Shown: positions 1 to 6,197, counted from the stretch's first letter. The stretch is DNA of 6,870 nt from Thermoleophilia bacterium (GCA_016929985.1 JAFGIH010000758.1:1-6870); one strand, 5' to 3'. Notes: generated by a model not told the origin, from the sequence alone. Translations and numbers: made by a program.

Positions 1-44
1 ACCTTTCTTGGGCGCATACCTCCTTCTGCCAGGGTGTTTCTGTG

Positions 45-245
45 CTAGGTACAACGCCGGCCCCCGCTCCTCAGTTGCCGGTGACAGGGTGTTAGACCGG
101 AAGGGGCTGCTCTTTTTGGGCCACGTCTCAGTACGTCGAAGGAGTAGTGTCTGCCACCGTACTTGCCGGGATAGACGCCCCGGCCCGCTTCCTCCGCTCC
201 CGAATCGTCGTCGGTGAACAACTGGAGGTCTTTGAGCGCCACCAT
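45..245 (-). CDS. Possible small protein, 66 residues, unrecognised
   Basis: I do not recognise this protein. The reading frame starts at ATG 243-245 and ends at TAG 45-47. A G-rich Shine-Dalgarno (GA followed by eight G) ends 5 nt before the ATG. It lies about 94 nt downstream of the start point expected from the leftward promoter at 346-395, so a transcript through it is plausible. The first ~40 codons look protein-like (MVALKDLQLFTDDD, then YPGKYGGRHYSFDVL). The last ~28 residues are Arg/Pro/Cys-rich and look like untranslated sequence read by chance, so a frameshift, a decayed gene remnant or a non-coding leader are alternatives. An in-frame ATG at 350 falls inside the -10 box and is unlikely. 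Further left, an AAGGAGGT sequence sits directly before ATG 15-17 (MRPRK), and AGAAAGG lies at 2-8; either could mark the start of the next leftward gene beyond the window. Confidence 0.3.
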   Translation of the reverse strand: MVALKDLQLFTDDDSGAEEAGRGVYPGKYGGRHYSFDVLRRGPKRAAPSGLTPCHRQLRSGGRRCT

Positions 246-345
246 TGCCACCCCCCCCTCTGAGGTAGAGCACGCCCCTGGGCTGGACACACGCACCACT
301 ACCATGACCAAGCGACCCACACGCTCGGCCCGGTCGCGCGTGACC

Positions 346-395
346 AACATAACGCGCGATCAAGCATTCAGTCAACAACTTATTTAACCTAAACT
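346..395 (-). promoter_or_regulatory. Leftward promoter with shared operator motif
   Basis: On the minus strand, -35 TTGACT (370-375) and -10 TATGTT (346-351) are 18 bp apart. Immediately upstream of the -35 is the AT-rich motif AGTTTAGGTTAAATAAGTTG (395 down to 376), which contains the dyad TTTA-N3-TAAA. The motif plus -35 matches the dctP promoter at 22 of 26 positions. It lies downstream of the cyclase gene and points left, so it should serve the small reading frame at 45-245 or a gene beyond the window. The predicted start point is near 339. Confidence 0.6.
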
Positions 396-504
396 TATCT
401 GGAGGTCGGCCCCTGGGCGAAGGGGTGCGCAGGTTGCGGCCTCGTCGAAGCGCCATCAGCGATAGGTCTGCGCCATATCCCAAGCAGGCCCAGTGACGCC
501 GGCA
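396..504. other. Non-coding stretch after the cyclase gene
   Basis: No credible gene is seen here. A short hairpin (CCCCT 410-414 with AGGGG 421-425, 6-nt loop) lies about 80 nt past the cyclase stop codon, but no T-run follows on the minus strand. It is only a weak terminator candidate. Confidence 0.4.
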
Positions 505-1167
505 TCACTTCGCCAACGGCCGAAGGATAGCGCGCACGGGACTGGCATCCCCGTGCAGTATGCGAAGTGGAAGACAGAGCAGTTCGTACTCACCCGGCGG
601 TACGTCTGCAAGGGCGCAGCCCTCCATGATGTAGATCCCAGCGTCCAGAAGAGCCCGATGCGTCGCGTGGATGCTGGCGTCGTCTCTCCAGTTGCCTACC
701 GTGATGGCATCCATACCGAACAAACGGATTTCCTTCTCAGCGAGATACCTGGCCGCTTCCTCGCCGAGGTAGACGTAGTCCTCGATCCATTCCTTCGATT
801 CGTAGACCGCAGGCGAGTTCAACGTTTTGCAAAGGATACGCTCGCCCTTATTGATGCCGTGCTTCTGGAGTTCCTCTGGTGTGATGACGACCGGGTCCTC
901 GATCTCGATCACCCGTGCCGGTCCTATGGTCGCGTCGAGCGCCATGTCGGTGACTGTGGATCCGCCCTGGATGAAGTGAAGAGGGCAGTCGATATGCGTG
1001 CCTGTGTGGGTAAGGATCTCGAGCATCGTGATCGTCACCGGCGATCCGAGTTCATGCTGATGAAGACGGTAGATCTTCGGCTTCTGGGGATCCAAGATGA
1101 GATTGTGCATCCCTTGTTTCAAGACGAGCGAGATGTCGTACCAACCCTGAGGAACGATTCGGGCCAT
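505..1167 (-). CDS. Cyclase-family metal-dependent hydrolase (KynB-like fold)
   Basis: This is a 220-residue protein of the cyclase / arylformamidase family, whose members use divalent metal to hydrolyse amide, ester or lactone-type bonds. The family signature HxGTHxDxPxH is intact at 54-64 (HTGTHIDCPLH), giving His54, His58, Asp60 and His64. A second pair, His170 and Glu182 twelve residues apart, matches the C-terminal metal and catalytic positions of bacterial kynurenine formamidase. There is no signal peptide, so it should be cytoplasmic. The start at ATG 1165-1167 is chosen because GGGAGG lies 5 nt upstream; the 20 extra residues of a longer frame from 1227 are Arg-rich and lack such a site. 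Known family members include KynB, isatin hydrolase and enzymes of unknown substrate. No kynurenine-pathway gene lies nearby, so I do not name it kynB. It has its own promoter with the shared operator motif, about 107 nt of leader, and is divergent from the MarR gene. Confidence 0.9.
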   Translation of the reverse strand: MARIVPQGWYDISLVLKQGMHNLILDPQKPKIYRLHQHELGSPVTITMLEILTHTGTHIDCPLHFIQGGSTVTDMALDATIGPARVIEIEDPVVITPEELQKHGINKGERILCKTLNSPAVYESKEWIEDYVYLGEEAARYLAEKEIRLFGMDAITVGNWRDDASIHATHRALLDAGIYIMEGCALADVPPGEYELLCLPLRILHGDASPVRAILRPLAK

Positions 1168-1280
1168 GAGAGCCTCCCTGACGCGTGATCGATGTTCGGT
1201 CTGCCGCTTAGCGATCCGCCGCTGCACCCGGTGCGACCGGAGAGGCGATTACCGACCCCATCTGCCGTGCAGTCACGCAC

Positions 1281-1330
1281 ACCATAGCGTGAGTATCATA
1301 GAGCCGTCAAGAACTTGGTTAAGTCTAACT
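1281..1330 (-). promoter_or_regulatory. Cyclase-gene promoter with shared operator motif
   Basis: On the minus strand, -35 TTGACG (1305-1310) and -10 TATGGT (1281-1286) are separated by 18 bp. The motif AGTTAGACTTAACCAAGTTC (1330 down to 1311) abuts the -35 and contains the dyad GTTA-N4-TAAC (1318-1329). It shares 18 of 25 positions with the copy at 371-395. A further CTAAATAGTTAG stretch, resembling part of the dctP operator, continues upstream to about 1337 and may be a second, overlapping half-site. The predicted start point is near 1274. Confidence 0.65.
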
Positions 1331-1341
1331 ATTTAGTAATA

Positions 1342-1427
1342 TGCACCATCATTGTCCGGCCATTGAACCATACGCCGACATTGGCCGGCGGTCACTCGAT
1401 AGGCCCTGAATCCTTCACGATGGTGCA
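1342..1427. repeat. Nested inverted repeats in the divergent control region
   Basis: A perfect 9-bp inverted repeat, TGCACCATC (1342-1350) and GATGGTGCA (1419-1427), encloses a second one, CCGGCCA (1356-1362) and TGGCCGG (1382-1388). Both lie between the two opposite-facing operator motifs (1305-1330 and 1447-1466). No reading frame occupies the stretch 1331-1446. The 9-bp pair could be a divided site for another DNA-binding protein or help in looping; no function can be assigned from sequence alone. Confidence 0.5.
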
Positions 1428-1446
1428 ACAACGACCGGTTGCCTTT

Positions 1447-1495
1447 AGTTAGTTCTACTTAATTTGTGCCGTGAAGGCGTATGGTCTACTATATT
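1447..1495 (+). promoter_or_regulatory. Promoter and operator motif of the MarR-SDR operon
   Basis: A plus-strand copy of the operator motif, AGTTAGTTCTACTTAATTTG, occupies 1447-1466. It matches the cyclase copy at its first six bases and at most of the positions invariant among the other three sites. A good -10, TATATT, is at 1490-1495. The -35 position next to the motif (TGCCGT, 1467-1472, 17-bp spacer) is poor. The predicted start point, about 1502, lies downstream of ATG 1497, which argues for the GTG start at 1524. Confidence 0.5.
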
Positions 1496-1523
1496 GATGC
1501 CATCGATTGCGGAAACGAGAGGG

Positions 1524-2129
1524 GTGAGTGAGCTGAGTAACGCTACACCGGCTATCGCCGACAAGGCCGGTTCTTGCGACCGTGCGAACCAGTCCGCGAT
1601 GAGCGAGATCCCCAAATCGATCTGGCAACTCACCGAGGATGTCCTCGAACTCCTGCGTTCGCGGTCAAGCGCCGCCGTGCATAGAGAGAGAAGATCGGAC
1701 CTCCTATGGCTGGACGATCTGACTGAGACTCAGGGCAACACCGTCATAGCCATCAGACAGCTCTGCGAGCACTCTCCGGAAGGAATCACGCTCAAGAAGC
1801 TCGCGGAGACCATGGGCGTGACACCCGCCGCCGCCTCAGTCATGGTCGACCTTCTGGTCAAGAAGAAGATGCTGAGGCGCACGAAGTCCAAGAACGACCG
1901 GAGAGCCGTCCTCATCCGGCTGACGCCGGATACCGAGGGGCTCTTCGAAATCAGCGAACGCAGCCTCCTGCATACCTTCATGAACCTGGAAGAGTCTGTC
2001 GGTCCGGAGTTCTTGCTCGATTGGCAAAGGACCCTGCGTACCGCCGCGGCGGCGCTCCGTCAGACGGTAGGCGCAAAGTCGCCTGAGGAGGCCGGAGCAG
2101 AGGAGTCGACGTCCGAGGAGCCGACATGA
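1524..2129 (+). CDS. MarR-family transcriptional regulator
   Basis: This is a winged helix-turn-helix regulator of the MarR type, about 201 residues, acting as a dimer on DNA and typically released by small aromatic or other organic ligands. The helix-turn-helix runs over residues 88-119 (ITLKKLAETMGVTPAAASVM, ending KKKMLRR), followed by the wing signature NDRRAVLIRLT at 124-134. Long helices on both sides would form the dimer interface. The start is uncertain. GTG 1524 has a purine-rich upstream stretch (GGAAACGAGAGGG) and lies downstream of the predicted start point. ATG 1497 has no Shine-Dalgarno and probably precedes the start point; ATG 1599 also lacks one, yet would give a more usual MarR N-terminus. 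The C-terminus carries an acidic tail (about 20 residues, ending EESTSEEPT). The stop codon overlaps the start of the SDR gene (ATGA), implying translational coupling. It is the likely reader of the operator motif found four times in the window, including before its own gene. Confidence 0.88.
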   Translation: MSELSNATPAIADKAGSCDRANQSAMSEIPKSIWQLTEDVLELLRSRSSAAVHRERRSDLLWLDDLTETQGNTVIAIRQLCEHSPEGITLKKLAETMGVTPAAASVMVDLLVKKKMLRRTKSKNDRRAVLIRLTPDTEGLFEISERSLLHTFMNLEESVGPEFLLDWQRTLRTAAAALRQTVGAKSPEEAGAEESTSEEPT

Positions 2130-2920
2130 AGCTGGAAGGCAAGACCGCACTCGTCACCGGCGGGGGTACCGGCATCGGCGCCGCCATCACTGAACGGTTC
2201 GTCGCCGAGGGAGCCAAGGTCTGCATCACGGGACGCCGCAGAGAGAGGCTCGAGCAAGAGGCTGCCCAGTTCCCGCCGGGTTCCGTGTCGGCATGCCCCG
2301 GTGACGTCGCAGTACATGAAGATATCAAGAGAATGGTCGCGTCCACCGTCGATCTGGGTGGGAGCATCGACATACTGGTCAACAACGCCGCCTCCGATGT
2401 CTACGGGGTCATCACGGAACTCGAGCCCGAGGATTGGGACCAAGTCATGGCCGTCAATCTCAAGGCTCCTTTCTTGTTGATGAAGGAGACCATTCCCCAC
2501 ATGATCGAACGTGGTGGCGGATCGATCATCAACATCGCGTCCATCGGCGGGATCCGCTGCATGGCCGGTAGCCCGGCGTACGGGACGGCTAAGGCCGGCC
2601 TCATCCACCTCACGAAGGCCGTGGCCCTGGATTACGGCCCTTACGGGGTTAGATGCAATGCTGTGTGCCCCGGCGCAACCCGTACGGAGATGTTCGAGGA
2701 CACTCTTGGCAAGGTGGCCTCGGCCAAGGGCACGGATATCGAGAGCCTGCTCAAGCAGTTCTCGAAGCCTGTCCCCCTGAGAAGGGTATCGGTACCCGGC
2801 GAGATGGCCGGAGCATGCGTCTTCTTGGCCGGCGAAGATTCGTCCTTCATGACCGGCGCCGTGCTGGTAGTCGACGGCGGGGCCATCATTGTTGACGTAG
2901 CCGGCGTGTCAGACGACTGA
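2126..2920 (+). CDS. Short-chain dehydrogenase/reductase (classical SDR)
   Basis: This is a 264-residue NAD(P)-dependent oxidoreductase of the classical SDR family, interconverting an alcohol and a ketone or acting on a related group. All signatures are present: the nucleotide-binding glycine motif TGGGTGIG (11-18), Asp60 in CPGDV, the NNAA motif (86-89), structural Asn111, the catalytic Ser139, Tyr152 and Lys156 (YGTAK), and PG at 182-183. The arginines after the second strand (GRRRE, 36-40) suggest NADP(H) preference, an inference. The C-terminal GAVLVVDGG is typical. There is no signal peptide, so it is cytoplasmic. GAGGAG lies 5 nt upstream of ATG 2126, and the ATG overlaps the MarR stop codon, so the two are co-transcribed. 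Substrate cannot be deduced; family members with this layout include 3-oxoacyl-ACP reductases and sugar or cyclic-alcohol dehydrogenases. Co-expression with the regulator and proximity to cyclase, cycloisomerase and transporter genes favour a catabolic role. Confidence 0.93.
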   Translation: MKLEGKTALVTGGGTGIGAAITERFVAEGAKVCITGRRRERLEQEAAQFPPGSVSACPGDVAVHEDIKRMVASTVDLGGSIDILVNNAASDVYGVITELEPEDWDQVMAVNLKAPFLLMKETIPHMIERGGGSIINIASIGGIRCMAGSPAYGTAKAGLIHLTKAVALDYGPYGVRCNAVCPGATRTEMFEDTLGKVASAKGTDIESLLKQFSKPVPLRRVSVPGEMAGACVFLAGEDSSFMTGAVLVVDGGAIIVDVAGVSDD

Positions 2921-2940
2921 CCGATTGTAGAAGAGGGCCC

Positions 2941-2960
2941 CGAGGCTAATCCCGGCCTCG
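2941..2960. terminator. Weak hairpin between convergent genes
   Basis: CGAGGC (2941-2946) pairs with GCCTCG (2955-2960) around an 8-nt loop, within the 72-nt gap between the convergent ends of the SDR and dctM genes. It could serve both strands. There is no T-run on either side, so it is not a classical intrinsic terminator. Confidence 0.3.
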
Positions 2961-2992
2961 ACCTCCTCAGGCCAACATTCGCTTGAGAAACC

Positions 2993-4300
2993 CTACTTGC
3001 CGATCATCGCGCTCGGAAGCCACAAAGACAGCTCCGGGAAAGCCACGATGATGCCCAGAAACACCAGCTCGAAGGCTAGGAAGGGAGCTACTCCTCGGAT
3101 TATCTCGCTCGTTGGGATGTTGAATATGGTCTTCACCGCGAAAAGGTCGGTACCCATGGGCGGGGTGATCAAACCGATCTGAGTGTTGATGCAGAACATC
3201 ACTCCGAACCAGATCGGATCGAATCCCAGGCTCACGATCAACGGTACGAAGATCGGAACGGTAAGCAGTGTGATCGTGATGGGGTCTATGAACATGCCCA
3301 GCGCCAACACCAGCACATTGATGAGGACTATCACCACGTACCGGGACAGACCCGATTCGCCTACCAGGTTCTCCAGCCCAGACGCCACATTCGTACTCCC
3401 GATCACGTACGTGAAGAAATTGGCGGCGATGATGATGAACAGAATCATGCCGTTGATGAGCGCCGCTTCCCTGAGCGCCTCTTTCAGCTGCTTCCAGCGC
3501 ATCTTGTAGAAGGCGACCGCTATGATGAGCGCCACGACCACCCCGACACCCGCAGTCTCGGTGGCGGTCGCGATACCGGCGTAGATGCATCCGAGAATGC
3601 TGACCATGATCACGATAATGGGCCAGACCCCTTTGAGAGAGCTGCACCTATCGCGCCACGAAACCTTGTACCCCTTCGGAGCCAAGCCGGGTATCGCGTA
3701 CGACATCCCTATGGCGGGCAAAGCCAGAAACGCTACCAGCAGGATGCCGGGAACGAGCCCAGCTATGAAGAGCTTGCCTATCGACTCGCCGGCGATCACT
3801 CCGTAGATGATGAAAGTAGCACTGGGCGGTATCAGTGGACCCAGCGCGCCTCCAGCGAGTAGTGCTCCCAAGCCGAAGCCTCGCTTGTACCCCTGACGCT
3901 CAAACTCCGGTACGGCTACCTTACCCACGACGATGATGGTCGCTGCGCTCGTTCCCAGAGCCGCCGCGAGTACGCCCTCTCCAACGATGCCGGCCGCTAC
4001 CAGGCCGCCTCGGACCCTAGACAGCCAATTGGCGGCGGCCTTGAATAACCCCTCGCCCATCCCAGAGGACGCGATGATCGTTCCCAGAAGAACGAACAGC
4101 GGTAGTGCGGTCCATGACAGGTTGAAAGCCGTGGTGAAGGGTGACGCGCCCGCCTTGAACAGTCCTGCCGCGCCGTAGCCCAACAAGGCCGCCACGACCG
4201 ACGAGAAGCCCAACGAATAGACGATGGGCACGCCCAAGAACATCAAGACGACAAGGCCACCAACAGCGACCAAGCTGACATAGGTCGGATCGAGCCCCAT
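2993..4300 (-). CDS. dctM: TRAP transporter large permease subunit DctM
   Basis: This 435-residue integral membrane protein is the ion-coupled transport subunit of a TRAP system, moving the DctP-delivered solute inward with a sodium gradient. Length is normal for the family. It is very hydrophobic, with about a dozen membrane segments starting at residues 8-30. Family motifs are visible in the two repeated halves: ALPLFVLLGTIIASSGMGEG (65-84), GTSAAT (116-121), PEFERQGY (131-138), LGPLIPPS (153-160), and in the second half GLITPPMG (376-383). These regions form the hairpin loops carrying the sodium and substrate sites. AAGGA lies 6 nt before ATG 4300. It is the last gene of the dctPQM operon, 29 nt after dctQ, and separate from dctQ rather than fused as in SiaQM. 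Its stop codon is 72 nt from the end of the convergent SDR gene. The transported substrate is not predictable from this subunit. Confidence 0.96.
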   Translation of the reverse strand: MGLDPTYVSLVAVGGLVVLMFLGVPIVYSLGFSSVVAALLGYGAAGLFKAGASPFTTAFNLSWTALPLFVLLGTIIASSGMGEGLFKAAANWLSRVRGGLVAAGIVGEGVLAAALGTSAATIIVVGKVAVPEFERQGYKRGFGLGALLAGGALGPLIPPSATFIIYGVIAGESIGKLFIAGLVPGILLVAFLALPAIGMSYAIPGLAPKGYKVSWRDRCSSLKGVWPIIVIMVSILGCIYAGIATATETAGVGVVVALIIAVAFYKMRWKQLKEALREAALINGMILFIIIAANFFTYVIGSTNVASGLENLVGESGLSRYVVIVLINVLVLALGMFIDPITITLLTVPIFVPLIVSLGFDPIWFGVMFCINTQIGLITPPMGTDLFAVKTIFNIPTSEIIRGVAPFLAFELVFLGIIVAFPELSLWLPSAMIGK

Positions 4301-4329
4301 AGCGTGTCCTTATCGAGCCATTTTCGACA

Positions 4330-4866
4330 TTACAGTTGGATCCTGTTGTCCTCTCGGACCGTCCCTTTCACCACGTTGATGATGCCGTGCACCAATTGTG
4401 AGACGAGGGTCAAAAACAACCAGCCCATGCTGATCGGGACCAGGAGCTTCATGGGCCAGAGCGGTTCCTGCCACGCCGATTGGCTGGTCTCGCCCGATTG
4501 GAAGGCGCTCATGAATATCCCCCAGCTCTTCCAGATCACCACGGACAGGAAGACCATGGCCAAGAGCGCAGTGAAGACGTCGGTCATGATGCCCTGCCAT
4601 TTTGGCGACATGTGATTGATGAGAAAGTCGACCCGAAGATGGCGCCGGTCCTTCTGGATGGCAGGTATGGATATCAATATGCAGGTCACTAGGAAGATGA
4701 CGCTCAGCTCGTAGGAGTACGGCTCCGGATCGTCGAACACGTATCGTCTTCCCACCCCATACGTGGTCAAGATGCCCATGAGCATGATCAAGATACCGCT
4801 GATGAGCAGCCCCCAGTCACTGACCTTCGCGACGACGCTGTCAATCCTGAGTAAGAATCTCTTCAC
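4330..4866 (-). CDS. dctQ: TRAP transporter small permease subunit DctQ
   Basis: This is a 178-residue small membrane subunit that stably associates with DctM and is needed for transport. Four membrane segments are expected at about 18-38, 51-71, 93-112 and 138-160. Family hallmarks include RRYVF (40-44) after the first segment, a Glu in the second (YELSVIFL, 52-59), the HLRVDFL loop (76-82), and the GE...P.WP segment before the last helix (125-138). The start codon is GTG (4864-4866), with GGAGGAG 6 nt upstream; no better start lies nearby. The Shine-Dalgarno is partly inside the base of a 17-bp hairpin in the dctP-dctQ gap, so translation of dctQ is probably held below that of dctP. The gap to dctP is 63 nt and to dctM 29 nt, consistent with one transcript. 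Confidence 0.95.
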   Translation of the reverse strand: MKRFLLRIDSVVAKVSDWGLLISGILIMLMGILTTYGVGRRYVFDDPEPYSYELSVIFLVTCILISIPAIQKDRRHLRVDFLINHMSPKWQGIMTDVFTALLAMVFLSVVIWKSWGIFMSAFQSGETSQSAWQEPLWPMKLLVPISMGWLFLTLVSQLVHGIINVVKGTVREDNRIQL

Positions 4867-4877
4867 GGCTCACTCCT

Positions 4878-4918
4878 CCGCCGTGCGGCCTGCTGGATCA
4901 GAGCAGGCCGCACGGCGG
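4878..4918 (-). promoter_or_regulatory. Strong hairpin between dctP and dctQ
   Basis: A perfect 17-bp inverted repeat pairs 4878-4894 with 4902-4918 (AGCAGGCCGCACGGCGG on the minus strand at its downstream arm) around a 7-nt loop. It starts 11 nt after the dctP stop codon. No T-run follows, so it should not stop polymerase efficiently. Its last two bases are the first two G of the dctQ Shine-Dalgarno (GGAGGAG, 4873-4879). It likely protects the 3' end of a processed dctP message and limits dctQ translation, giving excess binding protein over membrane subunits. Confidence 0.8.
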
Positions 4919-4929
4919 TGCATGTCCGG

Positions 4930-6000
4930 TTAGTCCTGGTACGGAAACTGCGTGTCAAGGTCCGCTGTGATCTTCTTCACCTGGTCCGCGAGGGCCGGAT
5001 CCACGGCGCCCAGAAGCTCGTCAGAGTAGGGCTGGCATTTCTCTGCCCACTTGTCGCGTTCTGCGCTGGGCAGGGGGTAGACCTCAATACCCATCTCGGC
5101 GATCTTCGCGTAGTTCGTCTTGTAGAACTCGATCATGTGGTTATTGATGGCCGTCTGCGCGTCAGCGGCGCACTTGTCGAAGATGACCTTGATATCCTCA
5201 GGCATCTTGTTGTAGGCGTCCAGGTTCATGAAGAGGGCGATGCTCGCCGGCGTCAGGTAGGCTCTCGTGAGGTGCTTGGCGACTTCATTCATCTTGAACA
5301 TGATGATCATCGAACCCGACTGCGGAGAGGCTTCGATGACCCCTTTCTGCATGGCCTGGTAACCCTCGGCGAAGTCCATCGCTACGCCCGCGCCTCCCAG
5401 TAGATCGACCACCTTGGCCGTCGGCGGGGAGATGGTCTGGCAGAGCAAACCGTCCCAGTCATCCAACGTCTTTACCGGCTCGGTGCTGATGATGTCGAGC
5501 CCCTGGCAGGTAAAAGCAAGGACGCATTTCATGTTGTATTTCTCTTGACAGACCTGGTCGTAGACCTTCTGCATCTGTTGCGTGTAGGCGGCGTCGGCCT
5601 CGATGCTGTTGACCGAGAAGGGTAGTTCAGCCATGTTGAATAACGGGTCGACACTCCCGAACACGGCGATGGCCCACTCACCCATTTCCACGGCACCGGC
5701 TTTGACGCCCTCAAAGCTGTCGGGCACGGAGACAAGCGAGGCATTCGGATGGATCTCGATGGTGTACTTGCCCCCGGCTTGGGCGTTGAACTTGTCGGCG
5801 AACTCCTTCTGGAACTCCTCTGTGACCGGATCGCCCGCCGGGTGAGGCGCGGATAACCTCAGAACCACACTCTTCTCTGGTTGCTCGGCTGTAGCCACAG
5901 TGGTTTCGGTGCCTCCTCCGTCGTCACCGCAGGCAACCAAGAAACCCGCCGAGCATGCGACAAACAGCAACATCATCAAAACATAGATCGATCTCTTCAT
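4930..6000 (-). CDS. dctP: TRAP transporter substrate-binding lipoprotein DctP
   Basis: This is the extracytoplasmic solute receptor of the TRAP system, 356 residues from ATG 6000. The N-terminus is a lipoprotein signal: MKRS, a hydrophobic stretch, then LVAC with Cys24 as the probable lipidated residue (an earlier FVAC at Cys16 is less likely). A low-complexity Gly/Asp/Thr linker (25-35) tethers the domain, as expected in an organism without a periplasm. The body follows the DctP pattern: LRLSAPHPAGDPV (48-60), an FEGVKAGAVEMGE segment (96-108), the AMDFAEGYQAMQKGVIEA segment (207-224) and MPEDIKVIFD (266-275). At the place where most DctP proteins have an Arg that clamps a substrate carboxylate (G-L-K-I-R), this protein reads GLLCQ, with Gln188. 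The substrate may therefore not be a simple carboxylate. AGGAGGG lies upstream (6014-6020); GTG codons at 6003 or 6012 are possible in-frame starts. First gene of dctPQM, with its own promoter. Confidence 0.95.
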   Translation of the reverse strand: MKRSIYVLMMLLFVACSAGFLVACGDDGGGTETTVATAEQPEKSVVLRLSAPHPAGDPVTEEFQKEFADKFNAQAGGKYTIEIHPNASLVSVPDSFEGVKAGAVEMGEWAIAVFGSVDPLFNMAELPFSVNSIEADAAYTQQMQKVYDQVCQEKYNMKCVLAFTCQGLDIISTEPVKTLDDWDGLLCQTISPPTAKVVDLLGGAGVAMDFAEGYQAMQKGVIEASPQSGSMIIMFKMNEVAKHLTRAYLTPASIALFMNLDAYNKMPEDIKVIFDKCAADAQTAINNHMIEFYKTNYAKIAEMGIEVYPLPSAERDKWAEKCQPYSDELLGAVDPALADQVKKITADLDTQFPYQD

Positions 6001-6197
6001 CACTCCGTTCACTCCCTCCTCATACAGTGGTGACCCACACTACGGTCCGTGTCCGGCACACACCTCCTTTGCCACCGCAAACGATGACTCCAACAGTGCG
6101 AGCACCGCCTCCCAACATCGCCCAGTCACCAATCCGGCGCACTGTGCGACTCCTCAAGGGTCTGGTGAATCGCCCCGCGCCGTGCCTTGTGCACGTT
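6001..6197 (-). promoter_or_regulatory. Long untranslated leader of dctPQM
   Basis: The predicted start point near 6196 leaves about 195 nt before dctP. On the minus strand the leader contains a full-strength Shine-Dalgarno, AAAGGAGGTG (6061-6070), about 60 nt before the real start. Closely following GTG codons open tiny frames: GTG 6061 gives 13 codons, GTG 6059 gives 16 ending within the dctP Shine-Dalgarno region. Spacing is too short to be ideal. Two pairings compete: CGCAC-T-GTGCG (6138-6148) as a local hairpin, or CGCACTGT (6138-6145) with ACAGTGCG (6093-6100). I recognise no known riboswitch class. Confidence 0.35.

Noticed and set aside
493..1188. Plus-strand open frame of 231 codons opposite the cyclase gene
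   Set aside because: It is the antisense shadow of a gene with a complete catalytic motif and a good ribosome site; its own translation shows no domain.
1164..1227. N-terminal extension of the cyclase to 1227
   Set aside because: The extra 20 residues are Arg-rich and no Shine-Dalgarno precedes 1227, whereas ATG 1167 has GGGAGG 5 nt upstream.
2060..2608. Minus-strand frame of 182 codons over the MarR end and SDR gene
   Set aside because: It is antisense to a complete SDR with all catalytic residues; its His/Asp/Gly-rich translation is typical of a GC-rich shadow.
2967..3647. Minus-strand frame of 226 codons within dctM
   Set aside because: It is an out-of-frame copy of the DctM coding sequence, rich in His and Arg and without membrane segments. 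The DctM frame is intact, so no frameshift is needed.
4878..4918. The dctP-dctQ hairpin as an intrinsic terminator
   Set aside because: No T-run follows on the minus strand, and dctQ and dctM need transcription through it because no second promoter is visible in the 63-nt gap.
4918..5403. Plus-strand frame of 161 codons opposite dctP
   Set aside because: Antisense to the well-supported dctP gene, with no ribosome site and no recognisable domain.
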